From CAVSWN01 sp046728115 (GTDB lineage: Bacteria > Acidobacteriota > Vicinamibacteria > Vicinamibacterales > CAVVIG01), in NCBI GenBank assembly GCA_046728115.1, contig JBKPDW010000132.1:1-15838 (forward strand): a stretch of DNA of 15,838 nucleotides. The letters run 5' to 3'. The notes under the pieces were generated by a model. It had not been told where the DNA came from, did not search any database, and saw only the letters and a program-made list of their open reading frames with translations. Of this stretch, positions 1-6,837 are shown in pieces; position 1 is the first letter of the stretch, and each line of letters starts with the position of its first letter. The translations under genes were made by a program, and so were the position numbers.

Positions 1-192
1 GTCCAGGATAGCGTTGACCCGAAACATCGCGGGCGCCACATGGCGCGATTCCAACACCGACACCAGATCCGACACGCGGCGATAGAGCATGTACCCTGCA
101 ATCCCCGCACCGATCAGCAGGATCGCCTCGAGCACGCTCACTGCAGCCATGATTCCGAGCATCAGATTGGTCGTTCCCAATTCAGCGTTCAT
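1..192 (-). CDS. small membrane protein, DUF948-like (C-terminus outside window)
   Basis: The first 64 residues are visible, beginning MNAELGTTNLMLGIMAAVSV. The ATG at 192 is preceded by AGGAG with a 4-base gap, so the start is well supported. Residues about 10-36 form one hydrophobic membrane segment, followed by a basic YRR and then an amphipathic stretch containing VSDLVSVLESR. This N-terminal anchor followed by a helical soluble part resembles DUF948-type envelope proteins, but the diagnostic part lies beyond the window edge. It begins 9 bases after the stop of the YtxH-like gene, so the two are almost certainly cotranscribed; YtxH and DUF948 proteins are often neighbours. Function is unknown, and the family assignment is by resemblance only. 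Confidence 0.7.
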   Translation of the reverse strand, partial: MNAELGTTNLMLGIMAAVSVLEAILLIGAGIAGYMLYRRVSDLVSVLESRHVAPAMFRVNAILD

Positions 193-201
193 GAATCTCC
201 T

Positions 202-477
202 TCAGAATGGTGCCGTCTGCCCCCCGGGATACGGACGTGTTGGCTTCGATGCCGCATTGCCCAGCAGATCGTTGAAGACGTTCCAGCTCTCAGCCGCGAC
301 CCCGGCCGTCCGTTGCACACTGGCACGGAATCCATTCAGTTCGCGCACGAACTCCTCGAGCGCCGGCTCCACCTGCCGACGCAAGGCGCGACCCTTGTCC
401 GTGAAAAACAGGTACGCGACGACTGCGCCAATCGCTCCGCCAATCATGGTGGCTGCCCACGTCTCCCTGTTCGTCAC
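202..477 (-). CDS. YtxH-like membrane protein
   Basis: The protein has 91 residues when started at the GTG at 477, which has a very strong GGAGGAGGGGG ribosome-binding sequence 4 bases upstream. An upstream ATG at 576 would add 33 residues of no obvious type and would swallow this site, so I reject it. Residues about 9-25 form a glycine-rich membrane segment ending AYLFFTDKGRALRR, the typical start of YtxH domains (glycine-zipper helix, then a tail with TDKG-R). The rest is an amphipathic helix containing VEPALEEFVRELNGFRASVQ and a Pro-rich tail. YtxH proteins are small envelope or stress-associated proteins of unclear biochemical role. It is the first gene of a two-gene unit with the DUF948-like protein. 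Confidence 0.75.
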   Translation of the reverse strand: MTNRETWAATMIGGAIGAVVAYLFFTDKGRALRRQVEPALEEFVRELNGFRASVQRTAGVAAESWNVFNDLLGNAASKPTRPYPGGQTAPF

Positions 478-532
478 GATGCCCCCTCCTCCGCTCAGAG
501 GCCAGAAGCTTACCCCAGCCACGGCACCAAGG

Positions 533-548
533 TTCAAGTTACATGCCA
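533..548 (-). promoter_or_regulatory. candidate sigma-54 (-24/-12) promoter
   Basis: Read on the minus strand the site is TGGCATGTAACTTGAA. Against the sigma-54 consensus TGGCACG-N4-TTGCW it matches the -24 GG element and the spacing, but the -12 GC is GA. It lies 55 bases upstream of the YtxH-like start, next to a gene for a sigma-54 activator. The -12 mismatch is serious, so this is only a candidate. Confidence 0.3.
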
Positions 549-576
549 TGACATGACGTCGAAACTGTCGTGTCAA
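548..576 (-). promoter_or_regulatory. candidate sigma-70-type promoter for the YtxH-like operon
   Basis: On the minus strand a perfect TTGACA (576-571) is followed after exactly 17 bases by TGTCAT (553-548, 4 of 6 matches to TATAAT). Transcription would begin near 541, giving a leader of about 64 bases before the GTG at 477. It overlaps the sigma-54-like site by one base. Confidence 0.4.
550..574. repeat. imperfect inverted repeat in YtxH promoter region
   Basis: GACATGAC (550-557) and GTCGTGTC (567-574) are inverted copies matching at 7 of 8 positions around a 9-base centre. The repeat covers the sigma-70-like promoter and lies just upstream of the sigma-54-like site, so it could be an operator or activator site. 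No binding protein can be assigned from sequence. Confidence 0.35.
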
Positions 577-657
577 GCCGATGTTTTGAGCACACGAGGC
601 GCCGCGGCCGTTGGCTTTCCAGACGCGCGACGCCGGCCGTGTACGAAAAACGCCGGG

Positions 658-2079
658 CTAGGCAGTCGGCGCCGTATTGGACGGAACGGCGCTCCGCGCC
701 GTCTTGCCGGCGTCGCGAATGTCGTGCTTCTTCATCTTGCTGTAAAGCGTCGGCCTGTACAGACCCAGAATCTGCGCCGCTTCCTGCTTGTTCCAGTTCG
801 TGCGCTGCAGAGTTTGGACGATCGCCATCTTTTCAATCTCGGCCAGCGTCCGGTGCGGCGGGATGACGAAGTCTACGGCCGCGGTCGATTCACCACGAAT
901 GGTCTCGGGGAGATCGGATACCGCGATCTCGGTGCCTTTTGCCACGAGCACCGCGCGTTCGATCGCATTCTCGAGTTCCCGGACGTTGCCCGGCCACCGG
1001 TTGCGAATAAGCAGGTGATATACAGACGGCGCCAGTGTCTTCACATTCTTCTGGTAGCGCTGCCGGAACTTGTCGAGGAAGTAATCACACAGGAGCGGGA
1101 TGTCCTCGGTGCGCTCGCGAAGCGGAGGGACGCGCAGCGTGATCGTGTTGATCCGGAAATACAGATCTTCGCGGAGTTTTCCGTCCCGCAGCGCCGAATC
1201 GAGATCGATGTTCGTCGCGCAGATGAGCCGGAAATCCACATGGACGATCCGATCGCTGCCGATCGGTCGATATTCGCGCTCCTGCAGGACGCGAAGCAGC
1301 TTGGTCTGCAGGTACGGCGGCATCTCGCCGATTTCGTCGAGCAGCAGCGATCCACCCTCCGCCATCTCGAACAGACCTTCCTTGTCGAGCGCGGCACCGG
1401 TAAACGCGCCCTTCTTGTACCCGAACAGTTCGGACTCGATCAGGTCTTTCGGAATCGCAGCGCAGTTGATCTTGATGAAAGGTCCCTTCGATCGCTTGCT
1501 CTTGTAGTGAATGGCGTTGGCAATCAGTTCCTTGCCGGTTCCGTTCTCGCCTTGAATCAGGATGTTGGCTTCGCTGGCGGCGACGCTTTCAATCAGCTCG
1601 AACAGATCCTGCATCTTCTTGCTCTTGCCGACGACGTTGCCGAGCCCGTACCGATCCTGCAGCTTGGCTTTCAGCTGCTCGTTCTCGTCGATGAGACTCT
1701 TCTGTTTGAGCGCTTTTTCGAGCTTGTCGAGCAGTCGCTCGGCGTCGACGGGCTTTTCGAGAAAGTCGAACGCACCGGCTTTGACGGCCTCGACCGACCG
1801 CGGAATGTTGCCCTGGCCGCTGATGACGATGACCTCTGCCTCGGGATCGAACTGCTTGAACTTGCGGACCAGTTCGATGCCGTCGATGTCGGGAAGAATC
1901 ATGTCGGTGATGACGGCGTCGGGATGCCACGTCTTGAAGACTTCGTCGCCGCGGGTGCCGATAAGGGCCGTCCTGACGTCATAACCGGCGTGCTCGAGCA
2001 GGATTTTGAGCCACTCGGTCATCGACGGCTCATCGTCGATGGCGAGTATCCGCTTTTTGCGTTTCAGACTCACTAACAT
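658..2079 (-). CDS. sigma-54-dependent response regulator, NtrC family
   Basis: A 473-residue cytoplasmic transcription activator with complete three-domain architecture. Residues about 10-125 are a receiver domain with acidic residues D15/D16, phosphoacceptor D59 and K109. Residues about 148-390 are an AAA+ sigma-54 interaction domain with Walker A GENGTGKE (177-184), the sigma-54-contacting GAFTGA loop (224-229) and Walker B LLLDE (245-249). Residues about 411-455 are a Fis-type helix-turn-helix (NKQEAAQILGLYRPTLYSKM). All key residues are intact, so it should be a phosphorylation-controlled activator. No partner kinase gene is adjacent. It is divergent from the zinc-ribbon/liu operon and upstream of the YtxH unit, so either could be a target. 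No clear ribosome-binding site precedes ATG 2079; an in-frame GTG at 2073 is an alternative start. The exact regulon cannot be told. Confidence 0.95.
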   Translation of the reverse strand: MLVSLKRKKRILAIDDEPSMTEWLKILLEHAGYDVRTALIGTRGDEVFKTWHPDAVITDMILPDIDGIELVRKFKQFDPEAEVIVISGQGNIPRSVEAVKAGAFDFLEKPVDAERLLDKLEKALKQKSLIDENEQLKAKLQDRYGLGNVVGKSKKMQDLFELIESVAASEANILIQGENGTGKELIANAIHYKSKRSKGPFIKINCAAIPKDLIESELFGYKKGAFTGAALDKEGLFEMAEGGSLLLDEIGEMPPYLQTKLLRVLQEREYRPIGSDRIVHVDFRLICATNIDLDSALRDGKLREDLYFRINTITLRVPPLRERTEDIPLLCDYFLDKFRQRYQKNVKTLAPSVYHLLIRNRWPGNVRELENAIERAVLVAKGTEIAVSDLPETIRGESTAAVDFVIPPHRTLAEIEKMAIVQTLQRTNWNKQEAAQILGLYRPTLYSKMKKHDIRDAGKTARSAVPSNTAPTA

Positions 2080-2082
2080 TGA

Positions 2083-2110
2083 AGTGTAGTGGATTAGCGC
2101 AATGTGTCAA
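2083..2110 (-). promoter_or_regulatory. candidate promoter of the sigma-54 regulator gene
   Basis: On the minus strand a perfect TTGACA (2110-2105) is followed after 16 bases by TACACT (2088-2083). The -10 ends 3 bases before ATG 2079 and 9 bases before GTG 2073. Transcription would therefore start within or at the start codon region, giving a leaderless or nearly leaderless message. This agrees with the absence of a Shine-Dalgarno sequence. Confidence 0.45.
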
Positions 2111-2124
2111 TACAGTTCTCTGTA
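2111..2124. repeat. perfect inverted repeat, possible operator
   Basis: TACAG (2111-2115) and CTGTA (2120-2124) are perfect inverted copies separated by 4 bases. The repeat directly abuts the minus-strand TTGACA at 2105-2110 and lies about 50 bases upstream of the plus-strand TATAAT. Such a position suits an operator, but short repeats occur by chance. Confidence 0.35.
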
Positions 2125-2174
2125 ACGCGTTTTATTTCACGACGTCTTGTCGCGATTCAATACTTTGACACGTG

Positions 2175-2180
2175 TATAAT
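2175..2180 (+). promoter_or_regulatory. consensus -10 element for zinc-ribbon/liu transcript
   Basis: A perfect TATAAT ends 7 bases before the ATG at 2188, so transcription would start at about the A of the start codon. A TTGACA at 2165-2170 is only 4 bases upstream, too close to be its -35, and no good -35 is found at 16-18 bases. The -10 shares a base with the palindrome ACACGTGT (2168-2175), a possible regulator site. Confidence 0.45.
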
Positions 2181-2187
2181 CCCGGGC

Positions 2188-2364
2188 ATGCCTGAACAGG
2201 GACAGAAGGAGGGACAGACCCCAATCGTCAAGATGGGAAGCCAACGTCCCGCGACAGTTGAAGACAAGATGCTGTGCGAGCGATGCGGCGCCGAGATGTA
2301 TCGCATGCACGCTGTGTGGCGCTGCCCCGCGTGCGGATTCAAGACCGATTGTTGCGGCTGGTGA
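2188..2364 (+). CDS. small zinc-ribbon protein
   Basis: With the ATG at 2188 the protein has 58 residues. The C-terminal half carries paired cysteines: C30-x2-C33 (CERCGAEM), C46-x2-C49 (CPACGFKT) and a terminal C55-C56 in TDCCGW, so a zinc ribbon is likely. The N-terminal 25 residues are polar and probably disordered. The frame stays open upstream to an ATG at 2104, but that would place the TATAAT at 2175-2180 inside the gene. There is no Shine-Dalgarno before 2188, which fits leaderless expression. An ATG at 2233 would have AGGAGGG 19 bases upstream, too far to be convincing. The gene lies 69 bases before liuB on the same strand and may head that operon. Function is unknown; nucleic-acid or protein binding is a guess. 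Confidence 0.65.
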   Translation: MPEQGQKEGQTPIVKMGSQRPATVEDKMLCERCGAEMYRMHAVWRCPACGFKTDCCGW

Positions 2365-2433
2365 TGACCGTCACCCGTCGCGCGTCATGCGCGTCAATCG
2401 GCGCTTGTCCCGCAACCGAATCGAGCGGCCACG

Positions 2434-4041
2434 ATGGATGTGCTTCAGACCCAGGTTAATCCCGCCGATCCGGTCTTTCAAGCCAACCGCGAACGGATGC
2501 AACATCTCGTCGACGAGCTTCAGCAGCATCTGACTGAGGCGCGTGAAGGGGGCGGCGCCAAATACATCGAGCGACATCGAGCGCAGGGAAAGCTTCCGGT
2601 TCGCGATCGCATCCAGCGGCTCCTCGACAGTGGCTCTCCGTTCCTGGAATTCTCGCCGCTCGCCGCCATCCACATGTACGACGACGAAGCGCCGTCGGCC
2701 GGACTCGTCACGGGCATCGGGCGAGTGTCGGGCCGCGAGGTGCTGATCGTCGCCAACGACGCGACCGTCAAGGGCGGAACGTATTTTCCAATAACGGTGA
2801 AGAAACACGTGCGGGCGCAGGAAATCGCACTGCAGAACCGGCTGCCGTGCGTCTATCTGGTCGATTCGGGCGGTGCGTTCCTTCCGCTGCAGGCGGAGGT
2901 ATTTCCGGATCGCGACCATTTCGGCCGGATCTTCTTCAACCAGGCACGCATGTCGGCGGAACGCATTCCGCAGATCGCAGTCGTGATGGGCTCGTGTACC
3001 GCGGGCGGCGCGTACGTGCCGGCGATGTCGGACGAAACGATCATCGTCAGGGGCACCGGCACGATCTTTCTGGGAGGGCCGCCGCTGGTAAAAGCGGCGA
3101 CCGGCGAGGATGTCAGCGCCGAGGATCTCGGCGGCGCTGACGTCCACACGCGCCATTCTGGCGTTGCCGATTACTTCGCCGAAGACGACGACCATGCGCT
3201 CGATCTGTGCCGAACCATCGTCTCGACACTGAACACGACCAAGCGCCTGCCAGCGGATATGACGGCGCCGGAAGATCCCCGATACGATCCCTCGGAAATC
3301 TACGGGATCGTCAGCGCCGATACGCGCAAACCATACGAAGTCCGCGAGGTGATCGCGCGCCTCGTGGACGGCTCGCGGTTCGACGAGTTCAAGGCGCGCT
3401 ATGGCGCGACGCTCGTCACCGGCTTCGCGCGCCTGCACGGGTTTCTCGTGGGCATCCTGGCCAACGACGGCGTTCTGTTCTCCGAGTCTGCGCTGAAGGC
3501 CACTCACTTCATCGAGCTCTGCAACCTCCGCGGTATCCCCCTCCTCTTCCTTCAAAACATCACCGGGTTCATCGTCGGGAGCAAATACGAGCGAGCCGGG
3601 ATTGCCAAGGATGGGGCGAAGATGGTGCACGCGGTGGCGAACTCGGTCGTGCCGAAGTTCACGGTGATCATCGGCGGGTCGTTCGGGGCGGGGAACTACG
3701 GCATGTGCGGCCGCGCGTACGAACCGCGACTGCTGTGGATGTGGCCCAACGCCCGCATCTCGGTGATGGGCGGGCTGCAGGCCGCGACGGTCTTATCGAC
3801 GGTGAAACGCGAACAGCTCGCGCGCGAGGGGAAAGAGATGTCAGCGGCCGAGGAGGCTGCCATTCGTCAGCCCATTCTCGACAAATACGATCACGAAGGA
3901 TCGCCCTACTACTCCACCGCACGGCTGTGGGACGATGGGATCCTGGATCCGGCACGGACGCGGCACGCGCTGGCCCTCGGACTGTCGGCGGCGTTCAACG
4001 CACCGATACCCGACGCACGATTCGGTGTGTTTCGCATGTGA
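2434..4041 (+). CDS. liuB: methylcrotonyl-CoA carboxylase, carboxyltransferase (beta) subunit
   Basis: The protein has 535 residues, the usual length for bacterial MCC beta subunits. It transfers the carboxyl group from carboxybiotin to 3-methylcrotonyl-CoA, giving 3-methylglutaconyl-CoA in leucine and isovalerate breakdown. The N-terminal carboxyltransferase half holds YLVDSGGAFLPLQ (141-153), the oxyanion-type TAGGAYVPAMSDE (189-201) and FLGGPPLVKAATGE (212-225). The C-terminal half holds NITGFIVGSKYE (375-386) and GGSFGAGNYGM (414-424). The FLGGPPLVKAATGE and NITGF pattern favours MCC or a close acyl-CoA carboxylase over propionyl-CoA carboxylase, and the neighbours (hydratase, biotin carboxylase, HMG-CoA lyase) support MCC. 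A geranyl-CoA carboxylase role is possible but less likely. The ribosome-binding site before ATG 2434 is weak (GAGCGG). Confidence 0.93.
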   Translation: MDVLQTQVNPADPVFQANRERMQHLVDELQQHLTEAREGGGAKYIERHRAQGKLPVRDRIQRLLDSGSPFLEFSPLAAIHMYDDEAPSAGLVTGIGRVSGREVLIVANDATVKGGTYFPITVKKHVRAQEIALQNRLPCVYLVDSGGAFLPLQAEVFPDRDHFGRIFFNQARMSAERIPQIAVVMGSCTAGGAYVPAMSDETIIVRGTGTIFLGGPPLVKAATGEDVSAEDLGGADVHTRHSGVADYFAEDDDHALDLCRTIVSTLNTTKRLPADMTAPEDPRYDPSEIYGIVSADTRKPYEVREVIARLVDGSRFDEFKARYGATLVTGFARLHGFLVGILANDGVLFSESALKATHFIELCNLRGIPLLFLQNITGFIVGSKYERAGIAKDGAKMVHAVANSVVPKFTVIIGGSFGAGNYGMCGRAYEPRLLWMWPNARISVMGGLQAATVLSTVKREQLAREGKEMSAAEEAAIRQPILDKYDHEGSPYYSTARLWDDGILDPARTRHALALGLSAAFNAPIPDARFGVFRM

Positions 4042-4055
4042 GCGCCGCGACGCGT

Positions 4056-4847
4056 ATGTCGTACCAATACCTGCTCACAACACTCGACGGATTCGTCGAG
4101 TACCTCACGCTCGATCGACCAGACGTTCGAAACGCCTTCAACGAGCACATGATCGCCGAGCTGACGGCCTGGGCCGCGGCCACCCGCGAGCGCGCGTTGC
4201 GAGGCGAAATTCGTGTGGTCGTGATGCAGGGCGCCGGCAAGGTGTTTTGCGCTGGCGCGGACGTCGCGTGGATGTCGAATACGGTCGCGTACACGGAAGA
4301 AGAAAACCTGCGCGATGCCATCGCGATGTCGCGGATGTTCGCGGCGATCGACGAGCTGCCGGTCCCGGTGGTCGGTCGCATTCACGGTGCGGCACTCGGA
4401 GGCGGCGCGGGACTGGCCGCCGTGTGCGACATCGTGATCGCCGAAGAGCAAACGCTGTTCGGCTTCACCGAAGTGAAACTGGGCATTCTGCCGGCGGTGA
4501 TTTCACCGTTCGCGCTCGCCAAGATCGGGCCGTCCGCTGCGCGCGCGCTGTTTCTGACCGGCGCACGATTTTCGGCGAGCCGCGCGAAAGAGATCGGCCT
4601 CGTCCATGTCATTGCTCCGGCACACGAGCTCGATAACACCGTTCAAACCTACGTGCGCGAATTGCTCTCGGCAGGTCCGGAGGCCATTGCCGCCGCGAAA
4701 GCGCTCATTCCGCTCGTGGCCGGACGGCCCATCGCAGAGGCCACGCCGATTACAGCGCAGGCCATCGCCTCGCGGCGTGTCTCGCCCGAGGGTCAGGAAG
4801 GATTGCGGGCGTTCCTCGAGAAGCGGAAGGCGTCGTGGATCCCGTGA
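4056..4847 (+). CDS. liuC: enoyl-CoA hydratase family, probable methylglutaconyl-CoA hydratase
   Basis: A 263-residue crotonase-fold protein, full length for the family. It is predicted to hydrate 3-methylglutaconyl-CoA to HMG-CoA, the step between MCC and HMG-CoA lyase. Oxyanion-hole segments are CAGADV (65-70) and HGAALGGG (110-117). The second catalytic glutamate is E139 (FGFTEVKLG), but the position of the first (Glu144 in rat enoyl-CoA hydratase) is G119. Its TEVKLGILPAVISPF segment resembles LiuC-type proteins from liu clusters, which I recall also lack that residue. Starts: ATG 4056 gives the standard N-terminus. An in-frame GTG at 4038 overlaps the liuB stop (GTGA) and would couple translation, adding 6 residues. 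Neither has a clear ribosome-binding site. Function rests mainly on gene context; the fold assignment is secure. Confidence 0.88.
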   Translation: MSYQYLLTTLDGFVEYLTLDRPDVRNAFNEHMIAELTAWAAATRERALRGEIRVVVMQGAGKVFCAGADVAWMSNTVAYTEEENLRDAIAMSRMFAAIDELPVPVVGRIHGAALGGGAGLAAVCDIVIAEEQTLFGFTEVKLGILPAVISPFALAKIGPSAARALFLTGARFSASRAKEIGLVHVIAPAHELDNTVQTYVRELLSAGPEAIAAAKALIPLVAGRPIAEATPITAQAIASRRVSPEGQEGLRAFLEKRKASWIP

Positions 4848-4882
4848 CCAGGCACCAGGCACCAAGGCCCAGGGACCAAGCA
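4848..4882. repeat. five tandem degenerate heptanucleotides between liuC and biotin carboxylase gene
   Basis: The spacer consists of exactly five 7-base units of the form CCARGSM, starting on the base after the liuC stop and ending on the A of the next ATG. The first two units are identical (CCAGGCA). The fourth (CCAGGGA) provides AGGGA six bases before the ATG, so the repeat array may also serve as the ribosome-binding site. No other function can be read from sequence. Confidence 0.75.
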
Positions 4883-6396
4883 TGATCCGCCGTCTGCTGA
4901 TCGCCAATCGCGGCGAGATCGCGCTGCGCATCATCCGCGCCTGCCACGAGCTGCGCATCGAGAGCGTCGCGGTGTACTCGGACATCGACGCCGCAGCGCC
5001 GCACGCCGTCGCCGCCGACCACGCGGTGGCTGTCGGTGCGGCGCCAGCCGCCGACAGCTACCTTGCAATTCCAAAGATCATCGAGGCCGCGACGTCGATC
5101 GGCGCCGATGCCGTGCATCCAGGGTACGGATTCCTCTCTGAGAATCCAGCTTTCGCGAAGGCGTGCGTCGATGCAGGTCTCGTGTTCGTGGGTCCGCCGG
5201 CGGCCGTCATCGAGCGCGTCGGATCGAAGATCGAAGCCCGGCGGCTGGCGATATCGGCGGGAGTTCCGGTGGTTCCCGGCGAGATACCCATCGACCAATC
5301 TGACGCGGGCGTACGCACTGCAATTGAGCGAATGGGTCTTCCAGCCCTCGTCAAAGCGTCGGCAGGCGGCGGGGGGAAGGGGATGCGCGCGATACACGAC
5401 TCCGCTGACGTCGAATCGTCGGTTCAGGTCGCGCGCCGCGAGGCGAAGGCGGCATTCGGTGACGGAACGCTCTATGTCGAGCGGCTCGTCAGCCGCCCGC
5501 GCCATGTCGAGATTCAAATCCTCGCCGATGACCATGGCAACGTCGTCCATCTCTTCGAGCGCGAGTGCTCGGTGCAACGGCGGCATCAGAAAGTCATCGA
5601 GGAGAGCCCGTCGCCGGTGCTGTCACCTGAAAGACGCGAGAGGATGGCGGTCGCCGCGGTTGCCGTCGCACGGGCCGCGGGTTATCGCAACGCGGGCACC
5701 ATCGAGTTTCTCATCGATGGGGACGCGTTCTATTTTCTCGAAATGAACACGCGGCTGCAGGTCGAACACCCAGTCACTGAACAGGTGACCGGACGCGATC
5801 TGGTGCGGGCGCAGTTGCTCGTCGCATCCGGGCAGCGCGTGCCGTGGACCCAGGATCAAATTACCCAACGCGGTCACGCGATCGAAGCTCGTGTGTACGC
5901 CGAGGATCCGGCGCGCGGATTCCTGCCGCAGGCTGGCCCACTCCTCCTCTACCGGGAACCTCGCCTGCCGGGCCTGCGGATCGACTCCGGTGTCGTAGAA
6001 GGCGATGCCGTGCCGGTGCACTACGACCCTCTGATCGCCAAGGTCGTTGCCACAGCCGAGAGTCGGGAAATGGCGAGGACTCGATTGGTTTCGGCCCTTC
6101 GTGACTATCCCATTCTCGGCGTGCGCACGAACATCGGCTTTCTCTTGCGCATCCTCGAGCACGCGCGGTTTGCCGACGGAACGATCGATACGGGGTTTCT
6201 CGACCGTGAAGGTACGGCGCTGGCACAAGCCGACGTAACCGAGATTCCAGCACATGTGCGCGAGGCAATCGCCAGGCACGACGCAGATGGTGGGCAATCA
6301 GCCCAGGACGCCCGGGGCAGGCGGCACCCTGTATCAGCAGGCATCGGGCACCATCCCGAATCTGGTCGAGAGGCGTGGGATCCGTGGGCGTCGTAA
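4882..6396 (+). CDS. biotin carboxylase subunit of methylcrotonyl-CoA carboxylase (stand-alone part of LiuD)
   Basis: A 504-residue ATP-grasp biotin carboxylase, which carboxylates carrier-bound biotin with ATP and bicarbonate. The N-terminal domain starts RRLLIANRGEIALRI (3-17) and has HPGYGFLSEN (79-88). The ATP-grasp domain has GGGGKGM (162-168), K237 (RRHQKV), and EMNTRLQVEHPVTE (287-300) containing E287, N289, R291 and E295. These match the E. coli AccC catalytic residues displaced by one. The reading frame ends at 6396 without a biotinyl domain, whereas LiuD/MccA is normally one chain of about 650-670 residues. The last 45 residues or so are low-complexity and lack a family pattern; DPWAS near the end recalls a DPW segment found in fused MCC alpha chains. 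The start ATG 4882 is fixed by the conserved N-terminus. Neighbours make MCC the likely complex. Confidence 0.92.
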   Translation: MIRRLLIANRGEIALRIIRACHELRIESVAVYSDIDAAAPHAVAADHAVAVGAAPAADSYLAIPKIIEAATSIGADAVHPGYGFLSENPAFAKACVDAGLVFVGPPAAVIERVGSKIEARRLAISAGVPVVPGEIPIDQSDAGVRTAIERMGLPALVKASAGGGGKGMRAIHDSADVESSVQVARREAKAAFGDGTLYVERLVSRPRHVEIQILADDHGNVVHLFERECSVQRRHQKVIEESPSPVLSPERRERMAVAAVAVARAAGYRNAGTIEFLIDGDAFYFLEMNTRLQVEHPVTEQVTGRDLVRAQLLVASGQRVPWTQDQITQRGHAIEARVYAEDPARGFLPQAGPLLLYREPRLPGLRIDSGVVEGDAVPVHYDPLIAKVVATAESREMARTRLVSALRDYPILGVRTNIGFLLRILEHARFADGTIDTGFLDREGTALAQADVTEIPAHVREAIARHDADGGQSAQDARGRRHPVSAGIGHHPESGREAWDPWAS

Positions 6397-6776
6397 TGGA
6401 CGTGGGCGGCGGAGTCTATCGGGTCGAGGTCGACGGCCGGCTCCAAACGGTTTACGTCGCTGGTCCGCCTGACGATCGCTGGGCGTTTTGGGATGGGCGC
6501 GTGTTTCGGGGCAATTTCGAGGTGCATCGGCCGCGCGGACCTCGGCAGCACCCGCAGGGGAACAGGCAGACGATCACGTCGCCAATGCCCGCCACGGTTG
6601 TTGCGATTCCCGTGAAACCGGGCGATGCCGTGAAGCGGGGCGACGTCGTGATTGCGCTCGAAGCGATGAAGATGGAATTGCCGATCCGTGCCCCGGATGA
6701 CGCGAAAGTCGCTGCGATCCACTGCCGTGAAGGTGAGCTCGTGCAGGCGGATGCGGTACTTTTGGAGCTCGAGTGA
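6396..6776 (+). CDS. biotin carboxyl carrier protein subunit of methylcrotonyl-CoA carboxylase
   Basis: With ATG 6396 the protein has 126 residues. The start overlaps the biotin carboxylase stop (TAATG), a classic coupled arrangement, and lies in a different frame. In-frame GTGs at 6375 and 6384 are alternatives; 6384 has GAGAGG 10 bases upstream. Residues 1-45 include VYRVEVDGRLQTVYVAG and WDGRVFRG, resembling the BT/linker part of MCC alpha. Residues about 58-126 are a biotinyl domain with SPMPATVVAIPVKPGDAVKRGD and biotin-acceptor K92 in EAMKME. The product shuttles carboxybiotin between the biotin carboxylase and LiuB. Either a true split of LiuD or a frameshift in a once-fused gene would look like this; the stop-start overlap and intact frames favour a true split, but I cannot exclude sequence error. 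Confidence 0.85.
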   Translation: MDVGGGVYRVEVDGRLQTVYVAGPPDDRWAFWDGRVFRGNFEVHRPRGPRQHPQGNRQTITSPMPATVVAIPVKPGDAVKRGDVVIALEAMKMELPIRAPDDAKVAAIHCREGELVQADAVLLELE

Positions 6777-6837
6777 ACAGGGAACCTTGCCGTCGACCAT
6801 TCGACTCGGTAACTCTCCAGCGTAGAGGACATTGGAG

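Noticed and set aside
202..576. The ATG at 576 as start of the YtxH-like protein
   Set aside because: It would add 33 residues without family features and bury a very strong ribosome-binding site in front of GTG 477; it also lies on the candidate promoter.
577..657. A terminator after the sigma-54 regulator gene
   Set aside because: The minus strand has a short T-run, but no convincing GC stem precedes it; the region shows only scattered GC-rich words.
40..2076. A 678-codon open frame on the plus strand, antisense to the sigma-54 regulator
   Set aside because: The opposite strand carries a full NtrC-family protein with every motif. The antisense translation has no recognisable domain and is rich in Arg/His/Pro, as expected for the mirror of a GC-rich gene.
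2165..2180. TTGACA and TATAAT as a promoter pair
   Set aside because: They are only 4 bases apart, far too close to serve together; only the TATAAT is kept as a -10.
2371..3630. A 419-codon minus-strand frame inside liuB
   Set aside because: liuB is a textbook carboxyltransferase over the same bases; the reverse frame shows no family features.
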